From JBMOLK01 sp049325575 (GTDB taxonomy: Bacteria; Bacillota; Clostridia; Acetivibrionales; Acetivibrionaceae), in the NCBI GenBank assembly GCA_049325575.1, contig JBMOLK010000182.1, positions 1 to 10,158 on the forward strand: a stretch of DNA of 10,158 bases. Direction: 5' to 3'. Below, piece by piece: positions 1-7,485 of this stretch. The translations under genes and the position numbers were made by a program. Under the pieces are notes generated by a model. The model was not told the DNA's origin, made no database searches, and saw only the letters and a program-made list of their open reading frames with translations. Every line of letters starts with the position of its first letter. The stretch's first letter is position 1.

Positions 1-1
1 T

Positions 2-373
2 ATGGACCATCTAAAGATTACTCTGGATGAGAATATAGATAAGAGGCTCCTTGAAGTACCAAAGGCAGAAAAAATAATTGACGAGTTTCTTACTCAATAT
101 GAAAGATGGTATGAATTAAGAAGTGTACTTCCTGTAATAAGGGATATTCAAAAGTATGTAACCGATTTGGTGGAAGAAAGGGTTGGAGCCAGCTTATCAA
201 AGCTAAAATCGGTGGATGAAGAGGATAAGGAAGTTATAAAGGCAGCAGTGAACGGGATAGTAAATGATATTATGAATAAGTTTGTATACAGTGTAAAGGA
301 ATGCGGCAATATGGATGATATTAGCACGTATTTCAGGTGTCTTGATAGTGTGATAAAGGATGAGCAAGATTAA
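2..373 (+). CDS. hemA: Glutamyl-tRNA reductase, C-terminal part (partial at window start)
   Basis: Glutamyl-tRNA reductase reduces glutamate on tRNA-Glu, with NADPH, to glutamate-1-semialdehyde, the first committed step of C5-pathway tetrapyrrole synthesis in the cytoplasm. Only the last 123 or so residues are in the window; the catalytic and NADPH-binding domains lie upstream, so the first ATG at position 2 is internal and not the start. What is visible fits the end of the family: a short stretch (MDHLKITLDEN) resembling the conserved 'DxDDLK' segment that leads out of the NADPH domain, then the helical dimerisation domain with the FLTQYERWYELRSVLPVIRD signature (family pattern F..W......P.I..LR). 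The stop is 11 bp before cbiH, and the partner enzyme HemL is encoded later in the same operon. Assignment rests on this C-terminal pattern plus context and is fairly firm. Confidence 0.88.
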   Translation: MDHLKITLDENIDKRLLEVPKAEKIIDEFLTQYERWYELRSVLPVIRDIQKYVTDLVEERVGASLSKLKSVDEEDKEVIKAAVNGIVNDIMNKFVYSVKECGNMDDISTYFRCLDSVIKDEQD

Positions 374-384
374 GGAGCAGCGAT

Positions 385-1116
385 ATGGCTAAGATTTATG
401 TGGTTGGTATAGGGCCCGGGTCTATAGAAGATATGACACCAAGGGCCAGAAAGGCCCTGGAAGATGTAGATGTTATAGTGGGTTATATAAGGTATATAGA
501 ACTTATAAAGGATTATTTCCCAGGCAAGAGGCTTGTTGATTCCGGGATGACCAAAGAGGTTGAGCGGTGCAGGCTTGTTCTTGATATGGCTTTGGAGGAC
601 TCAAGTGTAGCTCTTATAAGCAGCGGAGACAGCGGTATATACGGTATGGCGGGACTTATGCTGGAAGTGGTTAATAGATCCGGACATGATATACCTGTGG
701 AAGTAATACCGGGTGTTACAGCAGCATCTGCAGCAGCAGCTGTGCTTGGAGCACCGTTGATGCACGATTTTGCAGTAGTAAGCTTAAGTGACCTTATGAC
801 TCCCTGGGAGCTTATCAGGGAAAGAATAGAATGTGCAGCAAAAGGAGACTTTGTAGTCTGTCTTTATAATCCAAAAAGCAGGAACAGGAGCGGATATATA
901 AAAGAAGCAAGAGAAATACTCTTAGAGTATAGAAAAGAGTCTACTCCTGTTGGCATTGTAAGAAATGCCGGCAGAAAGGATGAAAGCTCAATTGTTGCCA
1001 ACCTAGGGAATATGCTTGATTTTGAAATAGATATGTTTACTGTGGTTATTGCAGGAAATTCACAGACGTATATTGAAAAAGGCAGGATTATTACTCCAAG
1101 GGGTTATGTGGTATAG
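385..1116 (+). CDS. cbiH: Precorrin-3B / cobalt-factor III C17-methyltransferase
   Basis: CbiH (CobJ) uses S-adenosylmethionine to methylate C17 of the tetrapyrrole and drives ring contraction from porphyrin-like to corrin macrocycle in B12 synthesis. The 243-residue protein is of normal length and has the class III methyltransferase fold marks: the N-terminal GIGPGS loop (residues 8-13), SSGDSGIYGMAG near residues 79-90 as the second glycine-rich loop, and GVTAASAAAAVLGAPLMHDF near 110-130. The last pattern, with its alanine run and 'SLSDLMTPW', is typical of CbiH/CobJ rather than of the CobA, CbiL or CbiF paralogues. The ATG has a GGAG site at 374-377 with 7-base spacing. It follows hemA by 11 bp and precedes cbiJ by 5 bp. 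In a clostridial anaerobe the cobalt-early (CbiH-type) reaction is the likely one; sequence alone does not separate it from CobJ. Confidence 0.93.
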   Translation: MAKIYVVGIGPGSIEDMTPRARKALEDVDVIVGYIRYIELIKDYFPGKRLVDSGMTKEVERCRLVLDMALEDSSVALISSGDSGIYGMAGLMLEVVNRSGHDIPVEVIPGVTAASAAAAVLGAPLMHDFAVVSLSDLMTPWELIRERIECAAKGDFVVCLYNPKSRNRSGYIKEAREILLEYRKESTPVGIVRNAGRKDESSIVANLGNMLDFEIDMFTVVIAGNSQTYIEKGRIITPRGYVV

Positions 1117-1121
1117 GAAGA

Positions 1122-1892
1122 ATGAGAAATATTATTGTTATAGCAGGTACAGGTGATGCAAGAGCCATCATAAGAGAGCTGTTAAAACTTAATATAATGG
1201 TTACGGCAACTGTTACAACAGAGTATGGTAGTGAGCTTTTAGAAGAGTGCAGGGAACTTAGTGTGTTAAAAGGAAAGCTTACATCTAAGGAAATGTTGCA
1301 GCTTATACACGATACAGGTGCAAAATGCCTTGTGGATGCGTCCCACCCATTTGCAAGGGAGGCTTCAATAAATGCAATTAACGCCTCCAGAGAGGCTGGT
1401 ATACCGTATATAAGGTATGAGAGGCTGGAGACAAGGATTGAGGATGAGTGTGTTATCAGAGTCGCTAGTTTTGAAGAGGCTGCCAGGAGGACGTTGGAGA
1501 TAGAGGGTAAAATACTTTTGACCATAGGAAGCAACCACCTGGAGGTATTTACAAAGAGTATTCCGGATTTTAAGAGAAGGCTTTTTGCAAGGGTTCTTCC
1601 CGACAGCAAGGTATTGGCAAAATGTGAGTCCTTAGGGTTGTCGCCTGATAACATTATTGCTGTAAAGGGACCATTTTCAGGGGCTATGAACACCGAAATG
1701 CTAAAACATTGTGGCGCAAAAATACTTGTGACAAAGGACAGCGGGGAAGCAGGAGGAACACTGCAAAAGATAAAAGCCGCCAGGGAACTGGGTGTATCTG
1801 TAATATTGGTTGAGCGGCCGGAGATTGAGTATGGAAATCTGATAAGAGACATGGGTGAGGTTGTAAGATATGTAGAAAGTATATTGAGTTAG
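1122..1892 (+). CDS. cbiJ: Precorrin-6A / cobalt-precorrin-6A reductase
   Basis: CbiJ (CobK) reduces the macrocycle double bond of (cobalt-)precorrin-6A with NAD(P)H, after ring contraction and before the later methylations. The 256-residue protein matches the family length. Visible marks are the N-terminal nucleotide-binding segment IVIAGTGDARAI (residues 5-16), the VDASHPFAREAS motif near residues 71-82, the following YIRYER segment near 95-100, and the C-terminal KDSGEAGG stretch with LVERP, all characteristic of CbiJ/CobK. The start ATG is 5 bp after the cbiH stop; its purine-rich AGGAAG site (1115-1120) is unusually close to the start, so translation may be coupled to cbiH. The cbiH-cbiJ pair is embedded between hemA and sirC, as if a corrin segment sits within the general tetrapyrrole genes. 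A long minus-strand open frame over this gene is a shadow of its coding bias. Confidence 0.93.
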   Translation: MRNIIVIAGTGDARAIIRELLKLNIMVTATVTTEYGSELLEECRELSVLKGKLTSKEMLQLIHDTGAKCLVDASHPFAREASINAINASREAGIPYIRYERLETRIEDECVIRVASFEEAARRTLEIEGKILLTIGSNHLEVFTKSIPDFKRRLFARVLPDSKVLAKCESLGLSPDNIIAVKGPFSGAMNTEMLKHCGAKILVTKDSGEAGGTLQKIKAARELGVSVILVERPEIEYGNLIRDMGEVVRYVESILS

Positions 1893-1923
1893 CATATTGT
1901 ACAGCTCTTACTATTTAGATTTA

Positions 1924-1955
1924 TAAAACAGAGTTTCTGGAAGAAACCTGTTTTA
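1924..1955 (+). promoter_or_regulatory. Strong inverted repeat (hairpin) between cbiJ and sirC
   Basis: TAAAACAG (1924-1931) pairs perfectly with CTGTTTTA (1948-1955), and inside it GTTTCT (1933-1938) pairs with AGAAAC (1942-1947), leaving a single bulged A at 1932 and a GGA loop. This makes a 14-bp stem in one of the few real gaps in the operon. It is followed by CAGTGATCG rather than a T-run, so it is not a canonical intrinsic terminator, though the TTTT at 1951-1954 inside the 3' arm could serve as a weak one with a shorter stem. It could equally be an mRNA processing or stability element, or a DNA-level operator. The structure is seen; its role is unknown. Confidence 0.6.
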
Positions 1956-1982
1956 CAGTGATCGTACTATATTTTAATAGGC

Positions 1983-1987
1983 AGGTG
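1983..1987 (+). promoter_or_regulatory. Ribosome binding site that fixes the sirC start
   Basis: AGGTG lies 6 bases before the ATG at 1994. The alternative upstream GTG at 1958 has no good site and lies just 3' of the 1924-1955 hairpin. The protein reading from 1994 begins with the usual PLFVDIKDK family opening. Confidence 0.55.
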
Positions 1988-1993
1988 TGGTTT

Positions 1994-2635
1994 ATGCCCT
2001 TTTTTCCATTGTTTGTTGACATAAAAGATAAAAATTGCATATTTATAGGCGGTGGAAAGGTTGCAGCAAGGAAAATAGAGACTCTGGTTGAGTTTGGCGC
2101 AAGGATAAGAGTCATAAGCCCTGATGCCGTGGAAACCATAACAAAGCTTAACATGGAGAATAAGCTGGAGTACATTAAGCGCGAATACAGGGGTGGGGAC
2201 ATTGATGGAGCTTTTTTGGTATTTGCCGCTACATCTGATAGAGATCTCAATGAAAGGGTGTACCAGGAGGCTGTAAGAAGGAATATTTTTGTTAATGTGG
2301 CTGACTCCCCAAAGGAGTGTACATTCGTATTTCCTTCAATCATAAGCCGTGATGAGCTGGTAATAGGAATATCTACTTCGGGAAGCTATCCAGCCCTGTC
2401 AAAAAAAATAAGGATGAAGATTGATGAGATGCTGCCTAAAAGTACCGGGGACTGGTTTGGGGTGCTTAAGGAATATAGAAAAAAGGCGGCAGAGAAGATC
2501 AAGGATGAAGAAAAACGGAAGAGGTTTCTGAATGAACTGTTGGATATGGTAATTGATTCACAAGACAATAGAAGTGATATTGAATATAAAATAAAAGGCT
2601 TGTTTGAGGTATATAAAAATGAAGAAGAAAATTAG
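1994..2635 (+). CDS. sirC: Precorrin-2 dehydrogenase (sirohydrochlorin-forming)
   Basis: This enzyme oxidises precorrin-2 to sirohydrochlorin with NAD+, feeding both siroheme and cobalt-early B12 synthesis. From ATG 1994 the protein is 213 residues, the length of stand-alone SirC / the Met8p and CysG N-terminal module. It begins FFPLFVDIKDKN, followed by the Rossmann loop IGGGKVAARK (about residues 18-27), the FAATSDRDLN segment, and VNVADSPKECTFVFPS carrying the aspartate that is catalytic in Met8p-type proteins, then SGSYPALSKKIR. The remaining C-terminal part is helical and charged. A GTG at 1958 would add 12 residues but lacks a good ribosome site. The 3' end overlaps hemC by 17 bases. 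Because a separate CbiX is encoded downstream, chelatase activity is probably not needed from this protein; whether it retains any Met8p-like chelatase function cannot be read from sequence. Confidence 0.92.
   Translation: MPFFPLFVDIKDKNCIFIGGGKVAARKIETLVEFGARIRVISPDAVETITKLNMENKLEYIKREYRGGDIDGAFLVFAATSDRDLNERVYQEAVRRNIFVNVADSPKECTFVFPSIISRDELVIGISTSGSYPALSKKIRMKIDEMLPKSTGDWFGVLKEYRKKAAEKIKDEEKRKRFLNELLDMVIDSQDNRSDIEYKIKGLFEVYKNEEEN
2606..2610 (+). promoter_or_regulatory. Ribosome binding site that fixes the hemC start
   Basis: GAGGT, inside the 3' end of sirC, sits 8 bases before ATG 2619. This supports 2619 over the in-frame TTG at 2604, whose extra residues (MRYIK) are not part of the usual HemC N-terminus and whose codon overlaps this site. 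Confidence 0.6.
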
Positions 2636-3530
2636 GGTAGGAAGCAGGGAAAGTGCACTTGCAATGACTCAAACAACATGGGTGATCAATGAAATAAAAA
2701 AGAAGCATCAAAACCTTGAGTTTGAGATAGTAGGGATCAAAACAAAGGGAGATATGGTACTTGATACAAGACTCGATAAAATAGGCGGCAAGGGACTCTT
2801 TATAAAAGAGCTTGAAAACGCACTTATAAATAAAACAATAGATTTTGCTGTTCACAGCCTTAAGGATATGCCCGCCTGTCTTCCGGATGAGCTGGCTATT
2901 TCAGCAGTATCAAAAAGAGAAGATCCCAGGGATGCTCTGGTAACATTATCAGGGGCTTGCATAAGTGAACTTGGTAAGGGCGCTGTAATAGGTACCAGCA
3001 GTGTAAGAAGGGAAGTACAGATTCACCTTATAAGGCCGGATCTAGAGTTTAAAACCTTAAGGGGAAATGTAAATACCAGACTGGATAAACTATTAAAAAA
3101 TGAATATGACGCAGTCGTGTTAGCAGCAGCAGGACTTAACAGGCTGGGACTTGGGGATAAGATTGTGCAGTATTTTGACATGGGTATGATGATTCCTGCT
3201 GTATGCCAGGGTATACTGGCCATTGAGACCCGGAGGGACGAAGATATAGATTTTCTTCTGGAAAGTGTCCACTGTGAGGAGGCAGCACTTCAGGCAAGGG
3301 CGGAGCGTGCTTTTATGATAAGATTAAACGGAGGATGTACTACTCCTATGGCAGCCCATGCCATCACTGAGGGGCAAATGATGAAAATATACGGCATGCT
3401 GGCAAGTGAAGACAAGTCAAAAGTTTGCAAGGCTTCTTTGGAAGGAAGTAAGTCTGATGCAGAGAGTCTTGGTATAAAACTTGCAGATACGCTTTATGAG
3501 CAAATAAAGTCCGGAGGTAAGCAGCGTTGA
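2619..3530 (+). CDS. hemC: Hydroxymethylbilane synthase (porphobilinogen deaminase)
   Basis: HemC joins four porphobilinogen molecules head to tail into hydroxymethylbilane, using a covalently bound dipyrromethane cofactor. From ATG 2619 the protein is 303 residues, normal for bacteria. Key features are the N-terminal RVGSRESALAMTQ (residues 6-18), GGKGLFIKELE (56-66), AVHSLKDMP (77-85) with the catalytic aspartate D83, the cofactor- and substrate-binding arginines in GTSSVRRE (125-132), LRGNVNTRLDKL (147-158), and the cofactor-attachment cysteine C240 in LNGGCTTPMAAHA. The product is unstable and is handed to the HemD domain encoded immediately downstream. Its start overlaps sirC by 17 bases and its stop overlaps the TTG start of cobA-hemD, so translation of the three genes is likely coupled. 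Nothing looks degenerate. Confidence 0.97.
   Translation: MKKKIRVGSRESALAMTQTTWVINEIKKKHQNLEFEIVGIKTKGDMVLDTRLDKIGGKGLFIKELENALINKTIDFAVHSLKDMPACLPDELAISAVSKREDPRDALVTLSGACISELGKGAVIGTSSVRREVQIHLIRPDLEFKTLRGNVNTRLDKLLKNEYDAVVLAAAGLNRLGLGDKIVQYFDMGMMIPAVCQGILAIETRRDEDIDFLLESVHCEEAALQARAERAFMIRLNGGCTTPMAAHAITEGQMMKIYGMLASEDKSKVCKASLEGSKSDAESLGIKLADTLYEQIKSGGKQR
3513..3518 (+). promoter_or_regulatory. Ribosome binding site for the TTG-started cobA-hemD gene
   Basis: GGAGGT lies 8 bases before TTG 3527, inside the last codons of hemC. No ATG or GTG codon gives a better-placed in-frame start, and the protein from this TTG runs directly into the conserved VYIVGVGPGD segment, so the TTG is the likely true start. 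Confidence 0.75.
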
Positions 3531-5041
3531 ATAATAATGGTAAGGTATACATAGTAGGCGTTGGGCCTGGAGATTATAAGCTTATTACTCTAAAGGCCTT
3601 GGAATGTATAAAAAAGGCTGACGTGATAGTCTATGACAGGCTTATAGGTTCCAGGATATTAAGCTTTGCAAGAGAAGACGCGAAGAAGGTTTATGTTGGG
3701 AAGCTGCCCGACTGCCATGCAGTTCCCCAGGATGAAATAAACAGGCTGATGCTGGAATATGCTAAAAAGGGTAAAACTGTAGCAAGAGTAAAAGGAGGAG
3801 ACCCTTTTGTATTTGGAAGGGGTGGGGAGGAAGCCCTTTTCCTTCGGGAGAGCGGTATAGATTTCCAGGTGGTTCCCGGTGTAACTTCTGCCATAGCTGT
3901 ACCTGCATATGCCGGTATACCGGTGACCCATAGGGATTACTGCTCATCCCTGCACATAATTACAGGCCATGAGAGACCCGATAAGGAAGAAAGCAGTATA
4001 GACTACAGGGAGCTTGTGGGAGCGGGTGGTACACTGGTGTTCCTAATGGGTGTCAAAAACCTTTCAGGGATAGCCCAAAACCTTATAAAGCACGGCATGG
4101 AGGGCAGCACTCCTGCAGCGGTCATTGAAAGAGGGACAACCTTTGACCAAAGGGTGATAAAGGGAACACTTATGGATATTGCAGATAAAGCGAAGTCGGC
4201 CAGTGTACATTCCCCGGCTGTTACCATAGTGGGTAGGGTTGTTGGCCTTCAGGAAGATCTGGACTGGTTTTTAAAGGGCAGGCTGGCAGGCAAAAGAATA
4301 GTTGTAACTAGAGCAAGGGAGCAGGCCAGCAGGCTTGTTGAAATGATAGAAGAACTTGGTGGAGAGGCAATAGAATTTCCAACTGTCAGGATTGAAAGTC
4401 CGGCAGACATTAGCGAATTTGATAAGGCTTTGGAGGATATAAAAGGCTATGATTGGATTGTCTTTACCAGCACAAATGGTGTGAAAGCTTTTTTCCAAAG
4501 GCTTAGGAAGAAAGAGATAGATATCAGGACATTGTATGGGATAAGAATTAGTGCTGTGGGACAAGCAACAAAGGAAGAGCTGGGAAAGCTTGGCTTAAAC
4601 GTTGACTATATGCCGGAAAAGTTTACTACATCAGAACTTTTAAAAGGTATGTTGGATGTTGTAAGGCCTGGTGAAAGGATACTTCTAGCAAGGTCGGATA
4701 TAGCTGATAAAGAGCTGTCAGAGGGACTTGTAAGGAACGGAAATAAGGTTGACGATATAGCTGTGTACAAGACATGTCCTGTTTTACATGACAGGGAGGA
4801 ACTATTAAATATGTTTGGGGAAGGGAAAATAGATTTTATAACCTTTACCAGTTCGTCAACTGTTGTGAACTTTATAAATGCTGTAGGCCTGGAGAACATT
4901 GATAAAATATCCTCTTCAAGGATTGTGTGCATCGGCCCGGTTACTGCCAGGACTGCCATAGAAAGCGGTCTTAAGGTGGCAGCAGTAGCAGATAGGCATA
5001 CCATAGACGGGCTTTTGGATAAGCTTATTGAGATATGTTGA
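3527..5041 (+). CDS. cobA-hemD: Fused uroporphyrinogen-III C-methyltransferase / uroporphyrinogen-III synthase
   Basis: This two-domain protein of 504 residues should cyclise hydroxymethylbilane to uroporphyrinogen III (HemD part) and methylate it twice with S-adenosylmethionine at C2 and C7 to precorrin-2 (CobA part). Residues about 5-245 are the CobA/SUMT module: VGVGPGDYKLITLKA (10-24), VARVKGGDPFVFGRGGEE (85-102), VVPGVTSAIAVPAYAGIPVTHRD (115-137) and TLVFLMGV. Residues about 255-504 are the HemD module: GKRIVVTRAREQASRL, DWIVFTSTNGVKAFF, the second-lobe TFTSSSTVVNF, and the C-terminal GPVTARTAIESG with a closing ADRHTIDGLLDKL. The fusion is a known arrangement in Clostridia and other Firmicutes, and gives the branch point to one polypeptide, diverting uroporphyrinogen III toward precorrin-2. 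The start is TTG, overlapping the hemC stop (TTGA). Confidence 0.96.
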   Translation: MNNNGKVYIVGVGPGDYKLITLKALECIKKADVIVYDRLIGSRILSFAREDAKKVYVGKLPDCHAVPQDEINRLMLEYAKKGKTVARVKGGDPFVFGRGGEEALFLRESGIDFQVVPGVTSAIAVPAYAGIPVTHRDYCSSLHIITGHERPDKEESSIDYRELVGAGGTLVFLMGVKNLSGIAQNLIKHGMEGSTPAAVIERGTTFDQRVIKGTLMDIADKAKSASVHSPAVTIVGRVVGLQEDLDWFLKGRLAGKRIVVTRAREQASRLVEMIEELGGEAIEFPTVRIESPADISEFDKALEDIKGYDWIVFTSTNGVKAFFQRLRKKEIDIRTLYGIRISAVGQATKEELGKLGLNVDYMPEKFTTSELLKGMLDVVRPGERILLARSDIADKELSEGLVRNGNKVDDIAVYKTCPVLHDREELLNMFGEGKIDFITFTSSSTVVNFINAVGLENIDKISSSRIVCIGPVTARTAIESGLKVAAVADRHTIDGLLDKLIEIC

Positions 5042-5057
5042 CAGTAGTCGTTAGATT

Positions 5058-5063
5058 GGAGGT
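5058..5063 (+). promoter_or_regulatory. Ribosome binding site of hemB
   Basis: GGAGGT stands 5 bases before the ATG at 5069, one of the strongest sites in the operon, in the 27-bp gap after cobA-hemD. Confidence 0.7.
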
Positions 5064-5068
5064 TCGGT

Positions 5069-6046
5069 ATGGATATTATTAAGAGGCCCAGAAGATTAAG
5101 GTCAAGTGAGCAAATAAGGAATCTTGTGAGGGAAACACTTGTCACCAGAGATGATCTTATATATCCTTTGTTTGTAGTTGAAGGCAAGGGAATAAAAAAT
5201 GAGGTATCCTCCATGCCTGGAGTATATCAGCTTTCTATAGACAATCTTTTGAAGGAACTGGAAGAAGTAAGCAGGGCGGAAATCAATGGGGTGCTTCTAT
5301 TTGGTATTCCTGATAAAAAGGACGAGAAAGGTACAGGAGCGTATGCTGATGATGGCATAATCCAGAGGGCTTTAAGGGAAGCCAAAAAGGAATTCCCGCA
5401 GCTTCTTCTGATTGCAGATGTATGCCTTTGTGAGTATACAAGCCATGGGCACTGCGGTGTTATTGACAAAAGCAGAGTCCTGAATGATGAGACCCTAAAG
5501 CTAATTGCAAAGTCTTCTTTAAGCTATGCACAGGCGGGTGCAGATATAATAGCTCCTTCCGACATGATGGATGGAAGAGTCAGGGCAATTAGAAAGGTTC
5601 TTGACGAGAATAATTTTTCCGATAGGGCAATAATGTCTTACAGTGTAAAATACGCATCTTCCTTTTATGGCCCCTTTAGAGATGCTGCTCAATCCAAGCC
5701 CCAATTTGGAGACAGGAAGACTTACCAGATGGACTATGCCAATAAAAGTGAAGCCTTAAGAGAGGTGGAACTTGATATAGAGGAAGGGGCGGATATTGTC
5801 ATGGTTAAGCCTGCCCTTGCTTATCTTGATATAATAAACGAGGTAAGTAAAAGATTCCATGTACCTGTTGCAGCTTACAATGTAAGCGGAGAGTATTCAA
5901 TGATAAAGGCGGCTTCGCAAAAGGGCTGGATAGATGAAAGATCGGCAGTACTTGAATCCATTACTTCAATAAAGCGTGCAGGGGCCAGGATAATAATAAC
6001 CTATTTTGCAAAACAGTTAGCCGGATGGCTTAAGGACGGGGGGTAG
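5069..6046 (+). CDS. hemB: Delta-aminolevulinic acid dehydratase (porphobilinogen synthase)
   Basis: HemB condenses two 5-aminolevulinate molecules to porphobilinogen in the cytoplasm, as an oligomer. The 325-residue protein is full length. The two Schiff-base lysines are visible: K194 in SYSVKYASSFYGPFRDAA and K247 in MVKPALAYLDI. The metal site is the cysteine-rich type, with C119, C121 and C129 in DVCLCEYTSHGHCG, which marks a zinc-dependent enzyme rather than the magnesium type that carries aspartates there. Other family blocks are RPRRLR at the N-terminus, YPLFVVEG (32-39) and APSDMMDGR (162-170). It is followed by hemL with only 4 bp between, so the two are probably made together. In pathway order HemL precedes HemB, so the gene order is not the reaction order. 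Confidence 0.97.
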   Translation: MDIIKRPRRLRSSEQIRNLVRETLVTRDDLIYPLFVVEGKGIKNEVSSMPGVYQLSIDNLLKELEEVSRAEINGVLLFGIPDKKDEKGTGAYADDGIIQRALREAKKEFPQLLLIADVCLCEYTSHGHCGVIDKSRVLNDETLKLIAKSSLSYAQAGADIIAPSDMMDGRVRAIRKVLDENNFSDRAIMSYSVKYASSFYGPFRDAAQSKPQFGDRKTYQMDYANKSEALREVELDIEEGADIVMVKPALAYLDIINEVSKRFHVPVAAYNVSGEYSMIKAASQKGWIDERSAVLESITSIKRAGARIIITYFAKQLAGWLKDGG

Positions 6047-6050
6047 AATA

Positions 6051-7346
6051 ATGAATAATAATAGATCAAAGGAACTGTTTGAAGCTGCAAAGAAGGTGCT
6101 TCCGGGAGGTGTCAACAGTCCGGTTAGGGCTTATAAATCGGTAGGGCTCAATCCTCCTTTTATAAAGAGGGCGGAAGGATCAAAAATCTATGATGCTGAC
6201 GGAAATACATATATTGATTACGTAGGTTCCTGGGGGCCAATGATTTTAGGCCATGCAAATAAAGATGTTATAGATAAGATAAGAGAGGCTTTAACTGAAG
6301 GTACAAGTTTTGGGGCACCCACAGAGAAGGAAATTGAACTGGCAAAGCTTATTTGTGATGCAGTGCCTTCTGTGGATATGGTAAGGATGGTAAGCTCCGG
6401 TACAGAGGCTGTAATGAGTGCTCTAAGGCTTGCCAGAGGTTTTACAGGAAGGGATAAGATACTTAAGTTCGAAGGCTGCTATCACGGCCATTCAGATGGC
6501 ATGCTGGTTAAAGCCGGCTCCGGTGCCCTGACTACAGGGGTACCCGACAGTGCAGGAGTTCCCAAGGATTATGCAAAAAATACTCTTACGGCTTCGTATA
6601 ACAGTTTTGATGAAGTTGAAAGCATTTTTAAAGCTGCTGGAAGCGAAATTGCAGCTGTTATTATTGAGCCTGTAGCAGGTAATATGGGTGTTGTTTTGCC
6701 GAAAGAAGGCTTTCTCAAATTCTTAAGGGATATAACCCAAAAGTATGGTACACTATTGATTTTTGATGAGGTTATTACAGGCTTCAGGATATCTTACAGC
6801 GGTGCACAGGGCTATTATGACGTGACTCCGGATCTTTCTGTCTTTGGAAAAGTTATCGGGGGAGGGCTTCCTGTAGGAGCCTACGGTGGAAGAGAAGATA
6901 TCATGAGAATGATCTCTCCGGAAGGGCCGGTATACCAGGCTGGAACTCTATCAGGAAATCCCGTGGCCATGGGGGCAGGTATTAAGACGCTTGAAATATT
7001 AAGGGACAATCCTTCCATATACGAAAAGATAGACCAGATGGGGGCAAAGCTAGAAAGGGCATTGGTGGAAGCTGCAGAGAAGCATGGCATACCCCTTGGT
7101 GTAAACAGGATTGGGTCAATGCTGTGTGCTTTCTTTACTGGTGAAGAGGTTAAGGATTATAAGACAGCTGTAAAATCAGACACAGGAATGTTCAAAAGGT
7201 ATTTTGCAGGTATGCTTGAAAATGGTATTTACCTTGCACCATCACAGTTTGAGGCTATGTTTGTATCCTATGCCCACAGCTTTGAAGACATAGAAAAAAC
7301 AATTAACAGTGTGGACCGCATTTTTGGAACACTATCGGGTATATAA
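6051..7346 (+). CDS. hemL: Glutamate-1-semialdehyde 2,1-aminomutase
   Basis: HemL moves the amino group of glutamate-1-semialdehyde to give 5-aminolevulinate, using pyridoxal phosphate (a class III aminotransferase relative). The protein is 431 residues, the usual length. Diagnostic blocks are PGGVNSPVRAYKSVG (18-32), YIDYVGSWGPMILGHA (54-69), MVSSGTEAVMSALRLAR (113-129) for phosphate binding, FEGCYHGHSD (140-149), IEPVAGNMGV (205-214), LIFDEVITGFR (236-246), and the cofactor lysine K267 in VFGKVIGGGLPVGAYGG. These separate it from ornithine- or GABA-type aminotransferases. A G-rich site overlapping the hemB stop precedes the ATG. With hemA at the left edge it completes the C5 route, and both entry enzymes are in this operon. 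Downstream is a 66-bp gap. Confidence 0.97.
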   Translation: MNNNRSKELFEAAKKVLPGGVNSPVRAYKSVGLNPPFIKRAEGSKIYDADGNTYIDYVGSWGPMILGHANKDVIDKIREALTEGTSFGAPTEKEIELAKLICDAVPSVDMVRMVSSGTEAVMSALRLARGFTGRDKILKFEGCYHGHSDGMLVKAGSGALTTGVPDSAGVPKDYAKNTLTASYNSFDEVESIFKAAGSEIAAVIIEPVAGNMGVVLPKEGFLKFLRDITQKYGTLLIFDEVITGFRISYSGAQGYYDVTPDLSVFGKVIGGGLPVGAYGGREDIMRMISPEGPVYQAGTLSGNPVAMGAGIKTLEILRDNPSIYEKIDQMGAKLERALVEAAEKHGIPLGVNRIGSMLCAFFTGEEVKDYKTAVKSDTGMFKRYFAGMLENGIYLAPSQFEAMFVSYAHSFEDIEKTINSVDRIFGTLSGI

Positions 7347-7375
7347 GGTTGCGGCATATTTTGGTCAAATATAAA

Positions 7376-7485
7376 GAATTCACTGGTTGTAAAATATTGA
7401 AAGGGGTTTATTATGAACGGTATATTAATTTTAGCACATGGAAGTAAAAGGCAGGAAACAGAAAAAATATTGAATTCACTGGTTG
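7376..7485 (+). repeat. 14-bp direct repeat flanking the cbiX start
   Basis: GAATTCACTGGTTG occurs at 7376-7389, in the hemL-cbiX gap, and again at 7472-7485, inside codons for NSLVE of cbiX. The copies are 96 bp apart and exact over 14 bases; the flanks do not extend the match by more than scattered bases. It may be chance, a residue of a short duplication, or a paired regulatory site. No function can be claimed. Confidence 0.5.

Noticed and set aside
1091..1852. Long open frame (253 codons) on the minus strand across cbiJ
   Set aside because: It lies almost wholly antisense to a clear CbiJ gene, has a low-complexity Ser/Leu/Ile-rich translation and no recognisable domain; it is a by-product of codon bias.
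4606..5214. Minus-strand open frame of 202 codons across the end of cobA-hemD and start of hemB
   Set aside because: Antisense to two well-supported genes, with no family resemblance; the same applies to the minus-strand frame at 1921-2343.
6051..6066. Shared 'MNNN' opening of HemL and CobA-HemD as a functional tag
   Set aside because: Both come from AT-rich AAT codons right after the start, a common way to keep the initiation region unstructured; residues differ immediately afterwards.
7356..7372. Hairpin ATATTT-TGGTC-AAATAT after hemL as a terminator
   Set aside because: Only 6 A/T pairs and no T-run; too weak to call.
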